DNA of 64,000 nt from Cokeromyces recurvatus (GCF_025118155.1 NW_026251388.1:248001-312000); one strand, 5' to 3'; shown: positions 34,084 to 47,688, counted from the stretch's first letter. Numbers and translations are program-made. Notes: generated by a model from the sequence alone, not told the origin.

Positions 34084-34274
34084 TATGACTCTCTCATACG
34101 TCCGTACAGCGTAAGTTCTATATAAATATTTTTTTTTAAAAAAAAAAAAAGTTTACAAGTTTATTAATTATTATTTTTTTTTAACAGTCTTTACATTTTT
34201 AAAGGTTTGAATGATTTCTTGTTGGAACTCGTCTAAAACTAACTTTTTTTTTATCTGAATTTCCTTTTTTATTT

Positions 34275-34300
34275 TATCCGAAAAAGGTAAGCAAATCGTC
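34275..34300 (-). repeat. Right terminal inverted repeat
   Basis: 26 bp, reverse complement of 32356-32381 with one mismatch. Confidence 0.8.
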
Positions 34301-35226
34301 CAACTAACGTCGTTTGAATTCAAAGTGTAAAAACAGTATTCTTGTGACCTTGTTTTGGCAAAAGATGTAAAGAAAGAAAATTACAAATAAATCATCTGAG
34401 TTCATAAGTTGTATTCATTCAATATTGGTAATTGTAATAAAATATTTGGATAATTCAGTGTTCATGAAATATTATAGCAGTTACTACTACTACATTAAGA
34501 CTTTAATTATTTAAATTTGCACTATTTTGTTCTATATTTAGATATATAATTATCATTATTATTATATTATGCCCCTGAAACAATGGAACAGAAGTTTATT
34601 CTAAAAATAGTTAATGTTTGCTTTTTTTTCAAGTACGTATTATTCGTAATAACCAGCAATGAAATGACCGCATGTTCACTATCACTACTACTACTACTAC
34701 CACTACTACTACTATTATTATAACTTTCACTTGTATTATGTAATACACAGTAGTAATAATAAAAAGAAACTTTTTGTTAAACTCATTTAAAGAACAAATA
34801 TAATATCTTTATTTAAAAAAAAAATTTTTTTTTCATCTTGGAATATATTTCAACTTATCAAAAGTAAAGAAGAACCTTTCGTTACTTGTTGTATTTAAAT
34901 CCTTTAAATTATTAATTTAATATGATGAAATACACCAAAATAATTATTTCCTTTAAAGCAATACACTTTGTTTATTGGTCGTGAAATAATGAAAAGACTC
35001 TTTCTTTTTCCTTTTTTCGGAATCATAATCGATAAATTTAAAGTCAGTTTATAAAAAGAAAAAATAAGGGCAACAACAACAACCAATTTTTTTAATAATT
35101 TATTTTTTATTTTTATTTTCTATCTCCCCTTTTTTATTTTCAATATCATAAAGTAAATAGTTTTTCTTTTTCTTTTTTTTTTTTTTTTTTTTTTTTTTTT
35201 GATTAATCTAAATTACTTTAATAGTC
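34301..35226. other. RHO1 upstream region
   Basis: 925 bp between the Fanzor element and RHO1. Contains a CTA-type microsatellite (about 34677-34720), and a pyrimidine tract with about 30 T directly upstream of the RHO1 start (35172-35201), typical of promoter-proximal T tracts in this window. Confidence 0.5.
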
Positions 35227-36038
<812 letters not shown>

Positions 36039-36313
36039 GAGATGTGTACATGTAAAAAAGAAAGAAAGAAAAAAAAAGCAACTTTTTTGTTTTACTTTTA
36101 ATACTTTTATATACACACATATAAAGATTTATTATTATTATTATTATTATTATTACAACTTGAATTATATGTTTTAATATACAATGCTTTATGATATAAG
36201 TAAGAATACATGTGTTATTTAATACTATGCATATCTTAATATCATACATACTTTTTTTCTTTTCTGTACATCTTTTCTCGCATATTAAAAATTTATTACG
36301 CCACATCTTTTGG

Positions 36314-36353
<40 letters not shown>

Positions 36354-36517
36354 ATTCATGATTCCTGTCTCTTTTCTCCCCTTTTTTCAGTGAAGCGATC
36401 TATACTTACAACCTATTTGTATACTATACTTGGACATGAAAATAAAAAATAAGAAATATTAGTTGCTTAATCTTCTTTTTATTAATAAAGTCAATGATCT
36501 TTTCTTTTTCTTTTTTG

Positions 36518-36765
36518 TTAACTCTCGTCTGTAAATTTATCATCTACATCAAAATAAATATCCGAGTCAGTCTCGTCCAAAGAAGGAAGAATGAGTGTGT
36601 TGGTAAAGTCAAAATGAGGCAAGTGTTATCGGCGATAATGATGCTCAACGATACGAGGAGGCCTAATTACCGATTGTAATAATATCTTCCTTGAGGATTC
36701 CAGCCTGTTATGCAGGAGAAGAGGCAAATAGAACGTACAGAAACCCTTACTTCAGTAGTCGGTAA
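36518..36765 (-). pseudogene. Decayed coding fragment of a repeated family
   Basis: On the minus strand one frame reads SKGFCTFYLPLLLHNRLESS, RKILLQSVIRPPRIVEHHYR, a TAA, then HLPHFDFTNTLILPLDETDS and an acidic end with a stop at 36518. The composition is clearly protein-like and the acidic C-terminus is intact, but no start or splice context was found. It resembles sequence I associate with repeated Mucorales genes; the function is unknown. Confidence 0.35.
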
Positions 36766-37295
36766 ACGTAACAGTTTCGAAATCTAGGATAGAATTATAC
36801 AAATGCTAATAGGCTTATCAAGTTGCAAGGCGTTGACAAACATAGAAATAACCCTATAATTCAGGACTTTTAGTCAAGTAGTAGGATAAGGTTGACACTG
36901 AACATAAATGTGGATTTATATGAGCTCTAACTTTGAAAGTTTTAATAATAAAACGATGAGAACGTTTTTCTTTTTGAGTAGTGGACTTCAAAGAAAATAA
37001 ACCGAGCATCATCAAAATAATAATAATAATAATAATAATAATAAGGAAAAAATATGAAAGAAATTAATAAGACTAGGGCAAAAGAATTATATATAGAATC
37101 ATATTTAATAAACTCCTTTTTCTATTCTTTTGATTTTAAAAAGGATCATTTATACCATTATTCAATCAAATCATATCATTATATCCTCCATTAAAGTGAA
37201 TCAGGGGAAGATTTGAAACTATTCTTTCTTCCATTTTGTTCAGTTACAGTATTCATGATGGTTGTTATCTTATATAAAAAAAGAGTGTCCCCATT

Positions 37296-37535
37296 ATGAC
37301 AATGCTTATAAAAGTTTTCAAAAATGAAAACTACATGTTTTTTTTTCAAGCATATGACAAGCGCGTTACGCCACATCAGGCGAAAGCTCATTGTTTTGAT
37401 GCTCGCGTTTACAATTGTAGCAATAGAGAAAGATATACTCACGCTCAACCCAAATATGAGTGTACTTCTTATGTTGAATCCTTTGATATCAAAGAGAAAT
37501 TTGCTGAACATGCGGATAATATGCATCTATTGTAA
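37296..37535 (+). CDS. Isolated 79-residue ORF, doubtful
   Basis: The frame reads AYDKRVTPHQAKAHCFDARV and NCSNRERYTHAQPKYECTSY, with four Cys and several His, ending HADNMHLL. All three other long frames overlap it, and no promoter or partner exon is seen. It could be a piece of a dead mobile gene. Not recognised. Confidence 0.2.
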   Translation: MTMLIKVFKNENYMFFFQAYDKRVTPHQAKAHCFDARVYNCSNRERYTHAQPKYECTSYVESFDIKEKFAEHADNMHLL

Positions 37536-38749
37536 ATGATAGACCGCTTTACAATTGTAGCTTCTTTTTTATTTTTATTTTTTCGATCTAGTATTTATTT
37601 TTGTATAGTGTTGAAAGAGCCTCTGAGATCTCAGCAGAAGAATAGATGATAATGGCATCTCCAAGAAATTCAACAGCTTTTTTACTCCTTGCCAAGTACA
37701 AGAAAAAAATTGGATAAAAGTCAGATAGTAACTTTAGTGAGATTCTGTAGAATCCTCATTTATGATATTATCTAGAAAGTATTAATACTTCTCATCTAGT
37801 GTATTACCCGGTATCTTTATATTGCAGGAACGAAATAACTTCATAATTTTACTAGAGAATATTTTCCCCTTAGATCTATTTCAAAAAAAAAAAAAAATGT
37901 GGGCAAGACTTAACACAAAAGTATTATTCCCATGTCTCCTGTACAACTTTACTTTCCAAAATAGAAAGTGTTATGATTGTTATGATTGTAGTCGTCCTTA
38001 TAACTAGGTTAATAGAAATAAACCACTATTTATTAACTAATAAAGAGGTCATTCGAATAAAATTAGTATATTGTACTTTACAGCATAATATTCATTCTAT
38101 ATTCAGTTTTAACAATAGTTATTGTCAATGTATTCGAGCATTAACAACAATTATATACATCTTATTATGTAATAATAATAAGGATAAAAGAGCCTTAGTG
38201 TTTCATTTGTATTGCGTCTATGATAAAATCAATATCAGATATAGAAAAACTTCAATTTTGCAACGTTTTATTTCGGGAAAATGAAAACGGAAGAATTTCG
38301 GGGGCTACAATCCATTTTCGAGAATCTAAGGAAACACAATTAAAAACAATTCAATTTAAGAGTCTTACTGATTAAGAAATATATGCAGTAAAAACGTTAT
38401 TCACCCTTGCGGAAGCAACGAAGATTATTAGAGAGAAACTACATATGGATCACATGTTTTTTTTTCTAGCATACTTAAAAGAGGTTACTAAAACCAAATC
38501 AGTATAACCATCAACTATAGCTTTATGACTTAAGTGAATAATGTATGTAGAAAGAGCTGATTTGCAGATATACAAACCTCATTTCGTACGGATAACATCT
38601 AGTACAAAAACGATAGACATTAATCAAGTGAAACAACATGCAAACTGAAGTCTTGGTGCAAACATCTTTGAAACATACTATTATAAACCTCGATTACAAG
38701 AACATAACTCTGCTAGCATCATTAATTCAACTCATTGCTTTTCTGAGGA

Positions 38750-38837
38750 CTGTACCACATTGGATGCCGAAGGTGAGCCAACTAATGTGTCCAAACCAAT
38801 CCTTGTTGACTCGCCTTCGACATCCAATGTAGTACAG
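38750..38837. repeat. Hairpin: 33-nt inverted repeat with 22-nt loop
   Basis: Arms 38750-38782 and 38805-38837 are reverse complements at 29 of 33 positions; all four differences are transitions. Core of the left arm: ACATTGGATGCCGAAGG. No gene spans it. Confidence 0.75.
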
Positions 38838-39299
38838 ATCCACCATTCATATTCATCCAAACTATTTACAAGATATTAATCAAGATACACGGTAATTATC
38901 ATATTTCTCTTCATATCATACATCACTTTATTTTTTTTTTCCTCTTTTACAAACTATGTTTTTTTTTGTAAGAAGAGAATATTGAGGGGGAGTTCCTTTT
39001 AACAAAGCAAGTATCTCTTTTAAATATATAAATATCCTAGCGCATTTTATCTTATTCTTTATTAAGTAAAATTTAACCTTTAAGAGTAGAGAGACAATAG
39101 TATAAAACAAAACTCTTTGATTAGGATATGTAATTCTACTGTATGATTCATACCTTCTTTAGAAAGTCATTTTGTTGTTGATAAAAGTACAAAAATGAAT
39201 GCTGTAGAGTAAATAGTTTATTATCTGTAAATAAATAATAAGCCACCGTACATAAATATTTTCATTCCTGCAATAAAACAAAGTTTGTAGGAAATCACT

Positions 39300-39336
<37 letters not shown>

Positions 39337-39445
39337 TTGTTGTACATCATATGAATATATAAAAAGTAGAAAGGCATATATTAAATTTTCTTTTTCTCTT
39401 CTTCTCTTCTCTATTTATTATTATTATTATTATTCTAGTAAATCT

Positions 39446-41402
39446 ATGGTGAATAAAAGAAAACTAAGTTCATTACTTTCATTAAATAATGATGTTCAAA
39501 GATCTGTAAATTTCTTTTTTCTTTTATTATTATTTGATTCTTTTTAAACTTTAATTCGTATTTCAATTATAGAGTATTGAAAAGCTGATAAGTTTTTGGG
39601 ATATTGATAATAAAGGTTATGTTTCTCCATATGATTTAATTGCAGGTAAGAAAAAAAAAGAAAGAAAGATAGAGAGTGTATGTATGTATAGATAATTTAA
39701 TCCTTCCTTGCATGATAAAGGTTTTATGGAACTTGGCTATAACGTAGTATTTAGTGTTTTCTTTGGTGCTAGTATAGGAGTTCTCTTATCTACTCATGTT
39801 CATACTGGATGGAAGATAGACCCTCTATCGCGTACTAATTTGAAAGGTTTGATACGATATAAGAAAAGAACTCAAAATAACAGAGGTGCCTTTGATGAAG
39901 AGGGAATATTCAACCTTGAAAAGTTCAATACTTTCATTGACAAGTATGCAAAATATGATCCTTCTGGAAAAACAATTAGGGTGACTGAATTTATAAAAAT
40001 GACGAAAGAACAAGAACAATTGGAGAATAATATGAACTCCTGGTATAAATAGATCATCATGTATGAAATATTTATTTATATCTTACATTTTCATCAATAG
40101 GTTCAAGTTAATATTGGAAATAGGAATGGTTTATTTTTTTATAGGACATTATGGTTATTTTACAAGAGAAAACATCTGCTCTTTTTATGATGTAAGCATA
40201 TAGATAAATAGATAATAATCTTTTTTCTCCTCACCCCCCCTTTTTTTTTTAAAAAAAAAAAAAAAAAAAAAAACTTTAGGGTTCAATATTCTATCGTCTT
40301 AGAAATGACTATATAAGTACTCTGAAAGATAAAAGGCAAAGAGTCTATCTGTCTGAAATGGATGGATTAAGAGGCCCATATATTTCAAAATCTTATTTCG
40401 GATTAGATCCTAGAGAAATGGAATATAAAATACAAGCTATGTTTAATTCGTGGCAATCTAAAGTCCAAATTGTACAGAATTTAAATTTGGATAAATGGTC
40501 TAATCCAATTAAAAAAACTGCGCATAAGATGAAAGAGTATACAGTCTCACATGTATTCAAACAACCCACTTCTGTTATTAATGGTGTTCCTGAACCTACA
40601 CAAATTATTCATTCTCCTTCTGAAAGTCCCGATGAGGATGCTAATTTGGAAGAAAACTTGAATCTTACAGGAGTTGCTAGTAAACCTGCTTCAGAGACAT
40701 CGTTGACAGATGATGACTTCTTTAGTGCCCTCTTAAGTCCAGATCAAACTTCAGCATCAACAAGTTTGAATGGTAGTAGTCTCTTTGGTGAGCAATATAA
40801 TGGTGATACTCATATGAATCGAGAGGAACCCATCATTTTCAACTATGATTCAAATCATAGTACTGATATGCCTCTTGATGATTCTACCACATTTGAACGT
40901 GTACCTTCCCATTTGTCTTCAAAACCTGATTCTTCATTGGATACAACAACAGCTTCAATGAGTAGTTTTCTTCGATATGATGAAGTTGACTATAAGAATT
41001 GGCTTACTGAAACTTTAACAGGCGTTCAATACGATCATGTTGAAGACACGATCGAAAATACACCCAATTTATCTATTGATCAACAGCAACTTAAACTGGA
41101 TGAAGAAGTTAAACAAGAAAAAATTATGGATAAAGCTGAAGATAAAACAGAACTAATCGTTACAACTCCTCTTCCTGATGAAAAAATTATCTTCTGCTTT
41201 GAAGACCCTTTAAAAGAAGAACAACCTCCCATTATTCCTTCTCCCAAGGTCATTCATCATATAAATAAGCTATCTTCTGATAACAAGGTAAAAAGAAGAA
41301 AAAAAAAGGAAAAGGAAAAAAGAAATAATGCTAATTTATTTTATTTTATTTTATTTTTATCCTTTTTTTTCTTTTTTTTTTTCCTTTTTTTTTTTAAAGT
41401 AA
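39446..41402 (+). CDS. Caleosin-family protein with a 330-residue C-terminal extension
   Basis: Caleosins are Ca-binding, lipid-droplet or ER-associated proteins, some with haem peroxygenase activity. Exons 39446-39505, 39573-39645, 39721-40042, 40101-40191 and 40280-41287 join in frame. An EF-hand loop DIDNKGYVSPYD sits at residues 30-41, then a hydrophobic segment (VVFSVFFGASIGVLLS, about 55-70), FDEEGIFNLEKFNTFIDKYA and the caleosin end WFKLILEIGMVYFFIGHYGY with YDGSIFYRLRND. After this point the family normally stops; here the frame continues for about 330 residues, Ser/Asp-rich with a basic PFD-free start (SEMDGLRGPYISKSYFGLDP). I infer a last intron 41288-41399 leaving TAA at 41400-41402; without it the frame would run through low-complexity Phe codons to 41419. 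Total about 518 residues. Confidence 0.75.
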
Positions 41403-41794
41403 TTTCTACATTTGTTTGATATGGATATATACATCTTCAAATCTCATTTTACAATTCTTTTCCTTAAGGAAAAAAAAATAACATTTTTACATGCACTATC
41501 ACATTTATATAAAGCATATATAATGATAACAACAATAAAAATAAAATAATAATAAGAAAAAAGTTTTATAGTTTAATATAGCCATATATATATGTGCATG
41601 TGTGTCCATGGACATTATATATATTTATATAAATATATATAAACATATATGAAGTAATAGTATTCTCTATAAAATAAGTTACTTCTTAAGCTGACGAGAA
41701 GAAGGATAAAGATGAAAAAATAACTAATATAAAGAATTTGGATTAGACATACGTCTATCTATACAAAAGAGAATTTTATCTTCACAAGATAACA

Positions 41795-43588
41795 CTACAA
41801 TACCTTTTTCTTCACACTCTTAGATGATATCTCATAATCACCCGTATTAAGTGACTCTGACATAAGAGATGAATTATTAGATGTCAAGATTTTAGAAGGC
41901 GGAGGAGAAAGTTTAAGTTGAGTCTTTATTCCTTTAGATGGTTTCTTTAAATTGATTTTTTGCGCCATTTTCTCCAAGAAAGTAGGGGAGCGTTCAGAGG
42001 AATCGATTGTATTAGTAGGGTTAGGAGTATTCCTTCTTGAAGAACGAAGAAGATTGACATGATAAGCAAGTGATGAATGACGTTCCATCGGCTCTTCTGA
42101 TTGATGATGTAATTTTAAGGGGCCATGAGGAATGGTTGAATTTCGTTTGGCTTTATTAAATGGCATACGAGGAGATCGAACCTTGTGTATAGATAAAGAT
42201 GAAATATTGGGTATTTCAAGACTTGGTCTATTAGAGAATAAAGCAGATGCCGAATACCGATAATTGTCAAAGATACTTCTACGTTTCTTATCATAATGAT
42301 AGAAACTACTCCTGGCTCGAGCTTTCATAATAGGTGTTGTACAGACATCCTTAAACTTCATATCAACAACTTTACATCGTGCCTGATAGTTTTCAACATT
42401 AAAATTCGGTCTACTATAAGAAGCCATATCACTTGCCACGGACAAGGGGCGCTTCATGGATGATGTGAGACTGTGCAAGGAAGTATAGCTATTATCTGGT
42501 TTAATTTTATGAAAACTGAGAGGACTAAAAGAAGATCGGGATAAATACTTGTTTTGGTTTACAACACTATCGAGGAAGCTACTAGTCTGTGACGTAAAAG
42601 ATGTGGAATGACTACGATATTTTTCTTTTTTATGTTTTCTTTGTGCCATTAATTCAAAACTAGAAATAAATACATGTTCCAATTCATGTTGTTTTGTATC
42701 AGAAGATTGATTCACTGAATCCTTTTCCTTTGAATCTTTAATTGCTTTATCTAACTTTTCTATCCAAACTTTCTTTTCTGATTCGCAAATAGCACAAAAC
42801 TCTAATATATGTTGACTATTCTCTAATCGCCAAGGATAAAATAAAAAATCTATTATATAGGTTTTTAGATTTTAAGATATAAAAGAATGTATATATATAT
42901 ATATGTATGTATTCAAACCTTTATCATTTGGTAAATCAACCAAATTAAATTCAAATAAAGAAAACCAATGCTTTGGTATATATTGTTCGCGTTTCTTGGC
43001 TTCTGTGATAATCATATAATCTTTAAATAAAGCACATCCGACTCTATCACTTGTTTTACTTTCGATGTTAGGTCGAACTATTAAAGTGCCAATCAATAAG
43101 CAACTGCCTAAAGATTCAAACCATCGTTTATCCATATGATACTCAGGCACCAAACGTGATAAAAATAATTTACTCTTTCGATTTGTTTCCATAACTGATT
43201 TTGCTATATCAATCTTTTTAACTATGGCATGAATAATTTTCTGTGCCTCTAATAAAAGTAAATATTCCTCTGTATCCTTTAAGGTTGAATTTTCAATAGT
43301 CTGAAGAAGAACTTCATATTTAAAAATTCTTTGAAAAGGCTATACATACATATTAGTTAATAAATTAATATATATATATATATATATAATACAATTACTT
43401 TACAATAGCAAAATAGTCTTGGAATTTGAGTTTACTTAACCCAAGGGATTCACTATGAAAATGAAATATACTATCCATTTCTTCTTTAAATTTAGGGTTT
43501 GACTGGAGTAAACAACTAAATGCGGATACAGCATAATCGTATTTTACACAATAATCATGATAAATATCAAGTTTTGGTGCCTAAATAT

Positions 43589-43623
<35 letters not shown>

Positions 43624-45205
43624 TTAGAATTATATACATATGTACATACATATACATGCAATTTTACCCATTCAATAAAAGAAAGAAGAACACTTTTTAG
43701 TTTAGTTGAATAAGGAATTGTATTTTGTTGATTTTTATCGCCATCATGTGCCAAAAGTAATGCGTTTGTAAACTTGATGTGAAATGAAGCTATATCGAGT
43801 GCATTACAAACAATATTCATACGTTGTTCTTTTGTTATATCTGCCATTTTATAAATCTCTTGAAAGAAATACTAAAAGTGAATCCCATCCACAATATAAA
43901 TGGATAATTAATAAAATTATTTGAAAGAAAAAAAAAAAAAGAAAAGGCATGAGTGCAACTTACGGTACACAGCATACTAAGATTGGAACTATAACTCTTT
44001 TCAGTCATAATCAATTCATGAAGGGAACTCATCTGCTTGATAATTCTTTTTTCTTCTGATGAAAGGGATTCAAAATCTAATGGAAAATCAGGTTGCTCTT
44101 TTATTTCCATAGGAAGACAAATGGCATGTTGATTACCATTCACATATTCTTTATAGAGTTTACGAGATACAACAAGGTATAGATCATCCAAGTTGAGATT
44201 CCTAATAGTTTGTACCATGGAACGATGGGAGCTCATGATTGAAGGTGAAGGTAAAACATCAGGTTCTCTTTGTTCATTTTGCAAGGTCTTTTGACCAACA
44301 GTTAGCATAGTATCAGCACTAGCCAATGAGAGAGGTCTACTGGGGTCTTTTTGTTCTATCAAGGAAGATAGAACAACATCATCATCATTATCATCATTAT
44401 TGTCAAAGGAGTTTTGAACAGTTTCTTCTTCTTCTTCATCTTTTGATTCTCTTCGACGCTCATAATGTGCTGTTACTTTCTTTAGACGTGAAGGAGAGGG
44501 AGGTGATGGAGGATCATCATCAAAGGTAGTAATTTGTTTTGGAGAGAAATCATCGGACTCATAAGCAAAATAGGATTCCACTTTATGCCTTGCTGCTTGT
44601 CCTGCAGATAGACTTATATCCTCAGGTGTTTGAATATTTACCTTTAACACATCTTTTAAATCCTTATGAGATTTTGTATGATCTTTAAAATGGTCATAGT
44701 CAATTGCATGAAGTTTTGCCAGTTTATGTGTTATTCCCTTAAGTGAGGCACTCTCCTGAGGTATAGGTTCCGAAAAAACTTTTGTAAAGACATTCATGAC
44801 TGGGATAAGTGAAGAATCATCACCTGGTGGTGTTTTAGGACCATGAATCACTATCTTGTTTAATATACTCACTTTCTGACGATCAGAAAAAGCATCGCAA
44901 TTTAAACCAGCTGGGTCAGGAACAAATTCTAGATATTTCCCGGTATTTAATGTATTGTATTTCAAAGCTGCATTATTTAAAGCCTCAGCGATAGTAGCAA
45001 TGACTTGAAGATTAGAATCATAATCATCTTGCTTTTCTTTTGGAATATCGATGACTTCAGAAGTTGTTTCTATCACTGATTGAGACTCATTCTTTATATC
45101 ATCACTCATTGATTCTGGCGGAATATTATTCTTTTCATTCTCATCTGATACCAAATATCCAGCAGAATCATCCAAAAATGTATCTGCCATAATTATTCTA
45201 TCCAC
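41795..45205 (-). CDS. Rho guanine-nucleotide exchange factor (DH-PH)
   Basis: Activator of Rho-family GTPases. Five exons in frame give 1032 residues: 43964-45205, 43668-43871, 43404-43580, 42919-43339 and 41795-42849. The first 380 residues are acidic and disordered, with DDDPPSPPSPSR and a run of Glu/Asp. The DH domain starts near SSLHELIMTEKSYSSNLSML (about 385) and continues through PFQRIFKYEVLLQTIE (about 541), the conserved CR3 helix. A PH domain follows (about 590-720; LGSCLLIGTLIV, CALFKDYMIITEAKK, HWFSLFEFNLVDLP, LEFCAICESEKKVWIEKLDK). The C-terminal 300 residues are Ser/Arg-rich. A second Met at residue 6 is an alternative start. RHO1 lies nearby, but the substrate cannot be read from sequence. 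Confidence 0.87.
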
Positions 45206-46137
45206 TTGGTCTTTTAAAATTCAGTAAAAAAGAATAGAAAGAGAGAGAGAGAGAAAAGAATAATAAAATAATATGTATATCTATATATTAAGAAGAAAAA
45301 AAAATAATAAAATAAAATAAAAATCAAAATAAAATAATACGTTTTCGTACGTAACTATAATGTTTTATATTGCTATATTAACTGATTTAATATAGAACCA
45401 TTATCCTTAATTAGATCCCATTCTTTTGACTTATATTTCAATCAACTATAACAAAGTTATTATTATCTAATAATACTTCTTACTCTTTATATACTTGGTA
45501 CCAACTTATATTAAAGACTGTCATTCTATAACAGTTGTTGATCTAATAATAACATGCATAATTGAAATATGTTTAAATAAAACCCAGCAATAGGAATGAG
45601 ATCGACATTCAAATTTTAATTCATCTGTATTATGTAATCAAAGAAATCGATTTGTTCAAATATAAAAGCCAATTTTCTAGTAGCCTTTTTTTTTTATGAT
45701 ATAATTTCCTTTCCTTGTTCATAAGCAGTAAAGAAGTGACTAAGTAAAACTCATACTAAAAATTGTATTTTTTTTTTTTTTTATTTTTAGTTTAAACTAT
45801 ATTATTCATTACTAACAAATTAGTAGGTGCATAGGCTGTTGTTCAATAATAATTCGTTTCAATGACCGCCATATTTAAGAAAGATAGTTGGCCTCTTTTC
45901 CCTTTTCTTTTTCTTTTGTTTAAAGCATTCAAATGAGGTCAGAAATTCATATTTTAAATCAAGGTAGTAAATAAAAGATAAACCTGAATAAAGTCGTTTT
46001 TTTTTTAAAAAATTACTTGCTTTTATGTAATAGAGGATTGGGTTCAAAAGTTTCATCTTGAAAATAAAATTGATAGTAAAATGAAGAAGCTCTTTTATTA
46101 TGTTATATCAATAACCTTTTTTTTTTTTTTTTTTTGG
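45206..46137. other. Divergent intergenic region
   Basis: 930 bp between the RhoGEF start and the next plus-strand gene. Holds an AG-rich stretch just upstream of the RhoGEF start, and T runs near 45767-45782 and 46118-46134. An upstream exon of the following gene may lie here but is not identified. Confidence 0.45.
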
Positions 46138-47133
46138 CTTCATAGTAAATTTACAAGTCGTTGTAGAAAACGAATCTACTAAAATTGAAATAGATGAAAT
46201 TCCAAAGTAAGCATTATAAAAGAAACAAGTTGTACAACATATGATAATAATATGTATTGTGTAGCATGAATAATAGCAGTAATAAAAGGGATTCTTATTT
46301 ACAGTCTATCATGTTATCTTCAGAACCCGCAACAATATGCACGAGTCCAATTTCTTGTACGGGTATTGAGACATGTACTTGCTATAAATGTCAAAGACAG
46401 AAAAGACGAATAGTGAACCATTCTACAGCCATAAAATCATTACCAAATCCAAATTCTACTTTTGTCATTTCAGAGGCTTATACACCCTTAAAGAGAATAA
46501 CAAAAGATCAAAAGCCGATCGAAAGAAGGGAAACTGCTTCAGAGAGTATTTCTTACATACAGCAATCAAAACCTACAGTCCCATCACCGAAATCGACAAC
46601 GAAAAGATCGAATACGTTGAGAAAGAGACCTACATTAAAATCTTATGAGAAGCATTTACCAAAGCCTGCTTATTCACAAGATGATTGTATTTATAGAATG
46701 CAACAAAATGAAGAAGAACCAAAGGGGAAAAAAGTAAACGATAAGAATGAAAGGAAAGTCGATCAAAGTGTCGACAACTATCAAATTGCATGGAAAGATG
46801 ATCAAATGGGTCATGATATCTTGACTTCATTTGTCACTTTTCAAGCTATTTTTGAAGAAGAAGGAAATGATAATAAAGGGTTATCAGATTTGTTAGAACG
46901 ACGTACAAAGGAATTAAAATATCAAAAACAACAGCTACATGATGATAAATCCTTCCTAGAGAAAGAAATAGATTCATTGCCACCAAGATTACATGATTGT
47001 TTAACCATGAGTTATCGTCAAGGGCCCAAACATAATCCTTTGACTCTTTATCATACTATGAAAATGCGAAATGAAAAAGAAAGATTAGCTGCATATAGTA
47101 AATATTTTTTTTTCTTCTTCTTTGGAATATATC

Positions 47134-47171
<38 letters not shown>

Positions 47172-47688
47172 GAATGCTAGTTTTTAAGATTTATTTGCAT
47201 AATAGATCTTGCATTTGAACATTGTATCAATGCAAACAGTGGAATGAAAAAATGGGTTAAACGAACAAGAGTAGCACCTACAAGACAAGATTCAAAATTA
47301 ATTCGCCCTATTCGAGCTTCCACTATCAAACGAACTTTACTTAATCCACTATCCTCGAAAAGGAATAAAAGAGAGGAATTATCAAATAATGTATTATTAC
47401 CAGATACAACCGAAAATTATAAAAAGACTAAGAAATCAGCAAAAATAAGCATGAATACATATCATCTGCCATTTATTTCAGAATATCAAGATGATCCTAG
47501 TCATCCGCCCATGAGAGATGTTTTATCTGCTGCATATGCTTTTTTACCAACTACTAGTAATGATGATCATCCTTCTCTAAAGAATATATCCGATTATTCT
47601 AATAAAATACAATATGAGCATATAGATATACCAGGTCGTCCACGACACATATTGACCTCTGAAGTAAGTCTTTATCTTAGTGTGATAA

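Larger units (their letters stand above)
32356..34300 (+). mobile_element. 1.95-kb element with terminal inverted repeats carrying a Fanzor-like relic
   Basis: Bounded by a 26-bp inverted repeat, 32356-32381 and 34275-34300, matching at 25 of 26 positions (core TTTGCTTACCTTTTTCGG on the left). The interior is almost filled by a decayed gene with Fanzor/TnpB-like N- and C-terminal segments. No target-site duplication longer than CA is evident. A possible outer repeat block, ACGACGCTA at 32330-32338 and its near-complement TAACGTCGT at 34305-34313, would make the true ends lie further out. Known Fanzor genes often travel inside DNA transposons, so this may be a cargo-bearing, internally deleted DNA element. 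Confidence 0.7.
36039..39445. other. Long gene-poor region between RHO1 and the caleosin-like gene
   Basis: 3.4 kb with an A run of about 38 at 36313-36350, another of about 33 at 39300-39332, a decayed coding fragment at 36518-36765, an isolated ORF at 37296-37535 and a perfect-looking hairpin at 38750-38837. No intact conserved gene is visible. Confidence 0.5.

Noticed and set aside
37191..37526. Minus-strand ORF of 111 codons
   Set aside because: Hydrophobic shadow of the plus-strand frame in the same DNA; no evidence for either being expressed.
45600..46100. tRNA-like GGTTC words
   Set aside because: No acceptor stem, anticodon arm or B-box arrangement could be built; no tRNA gene was found by eye in the window.
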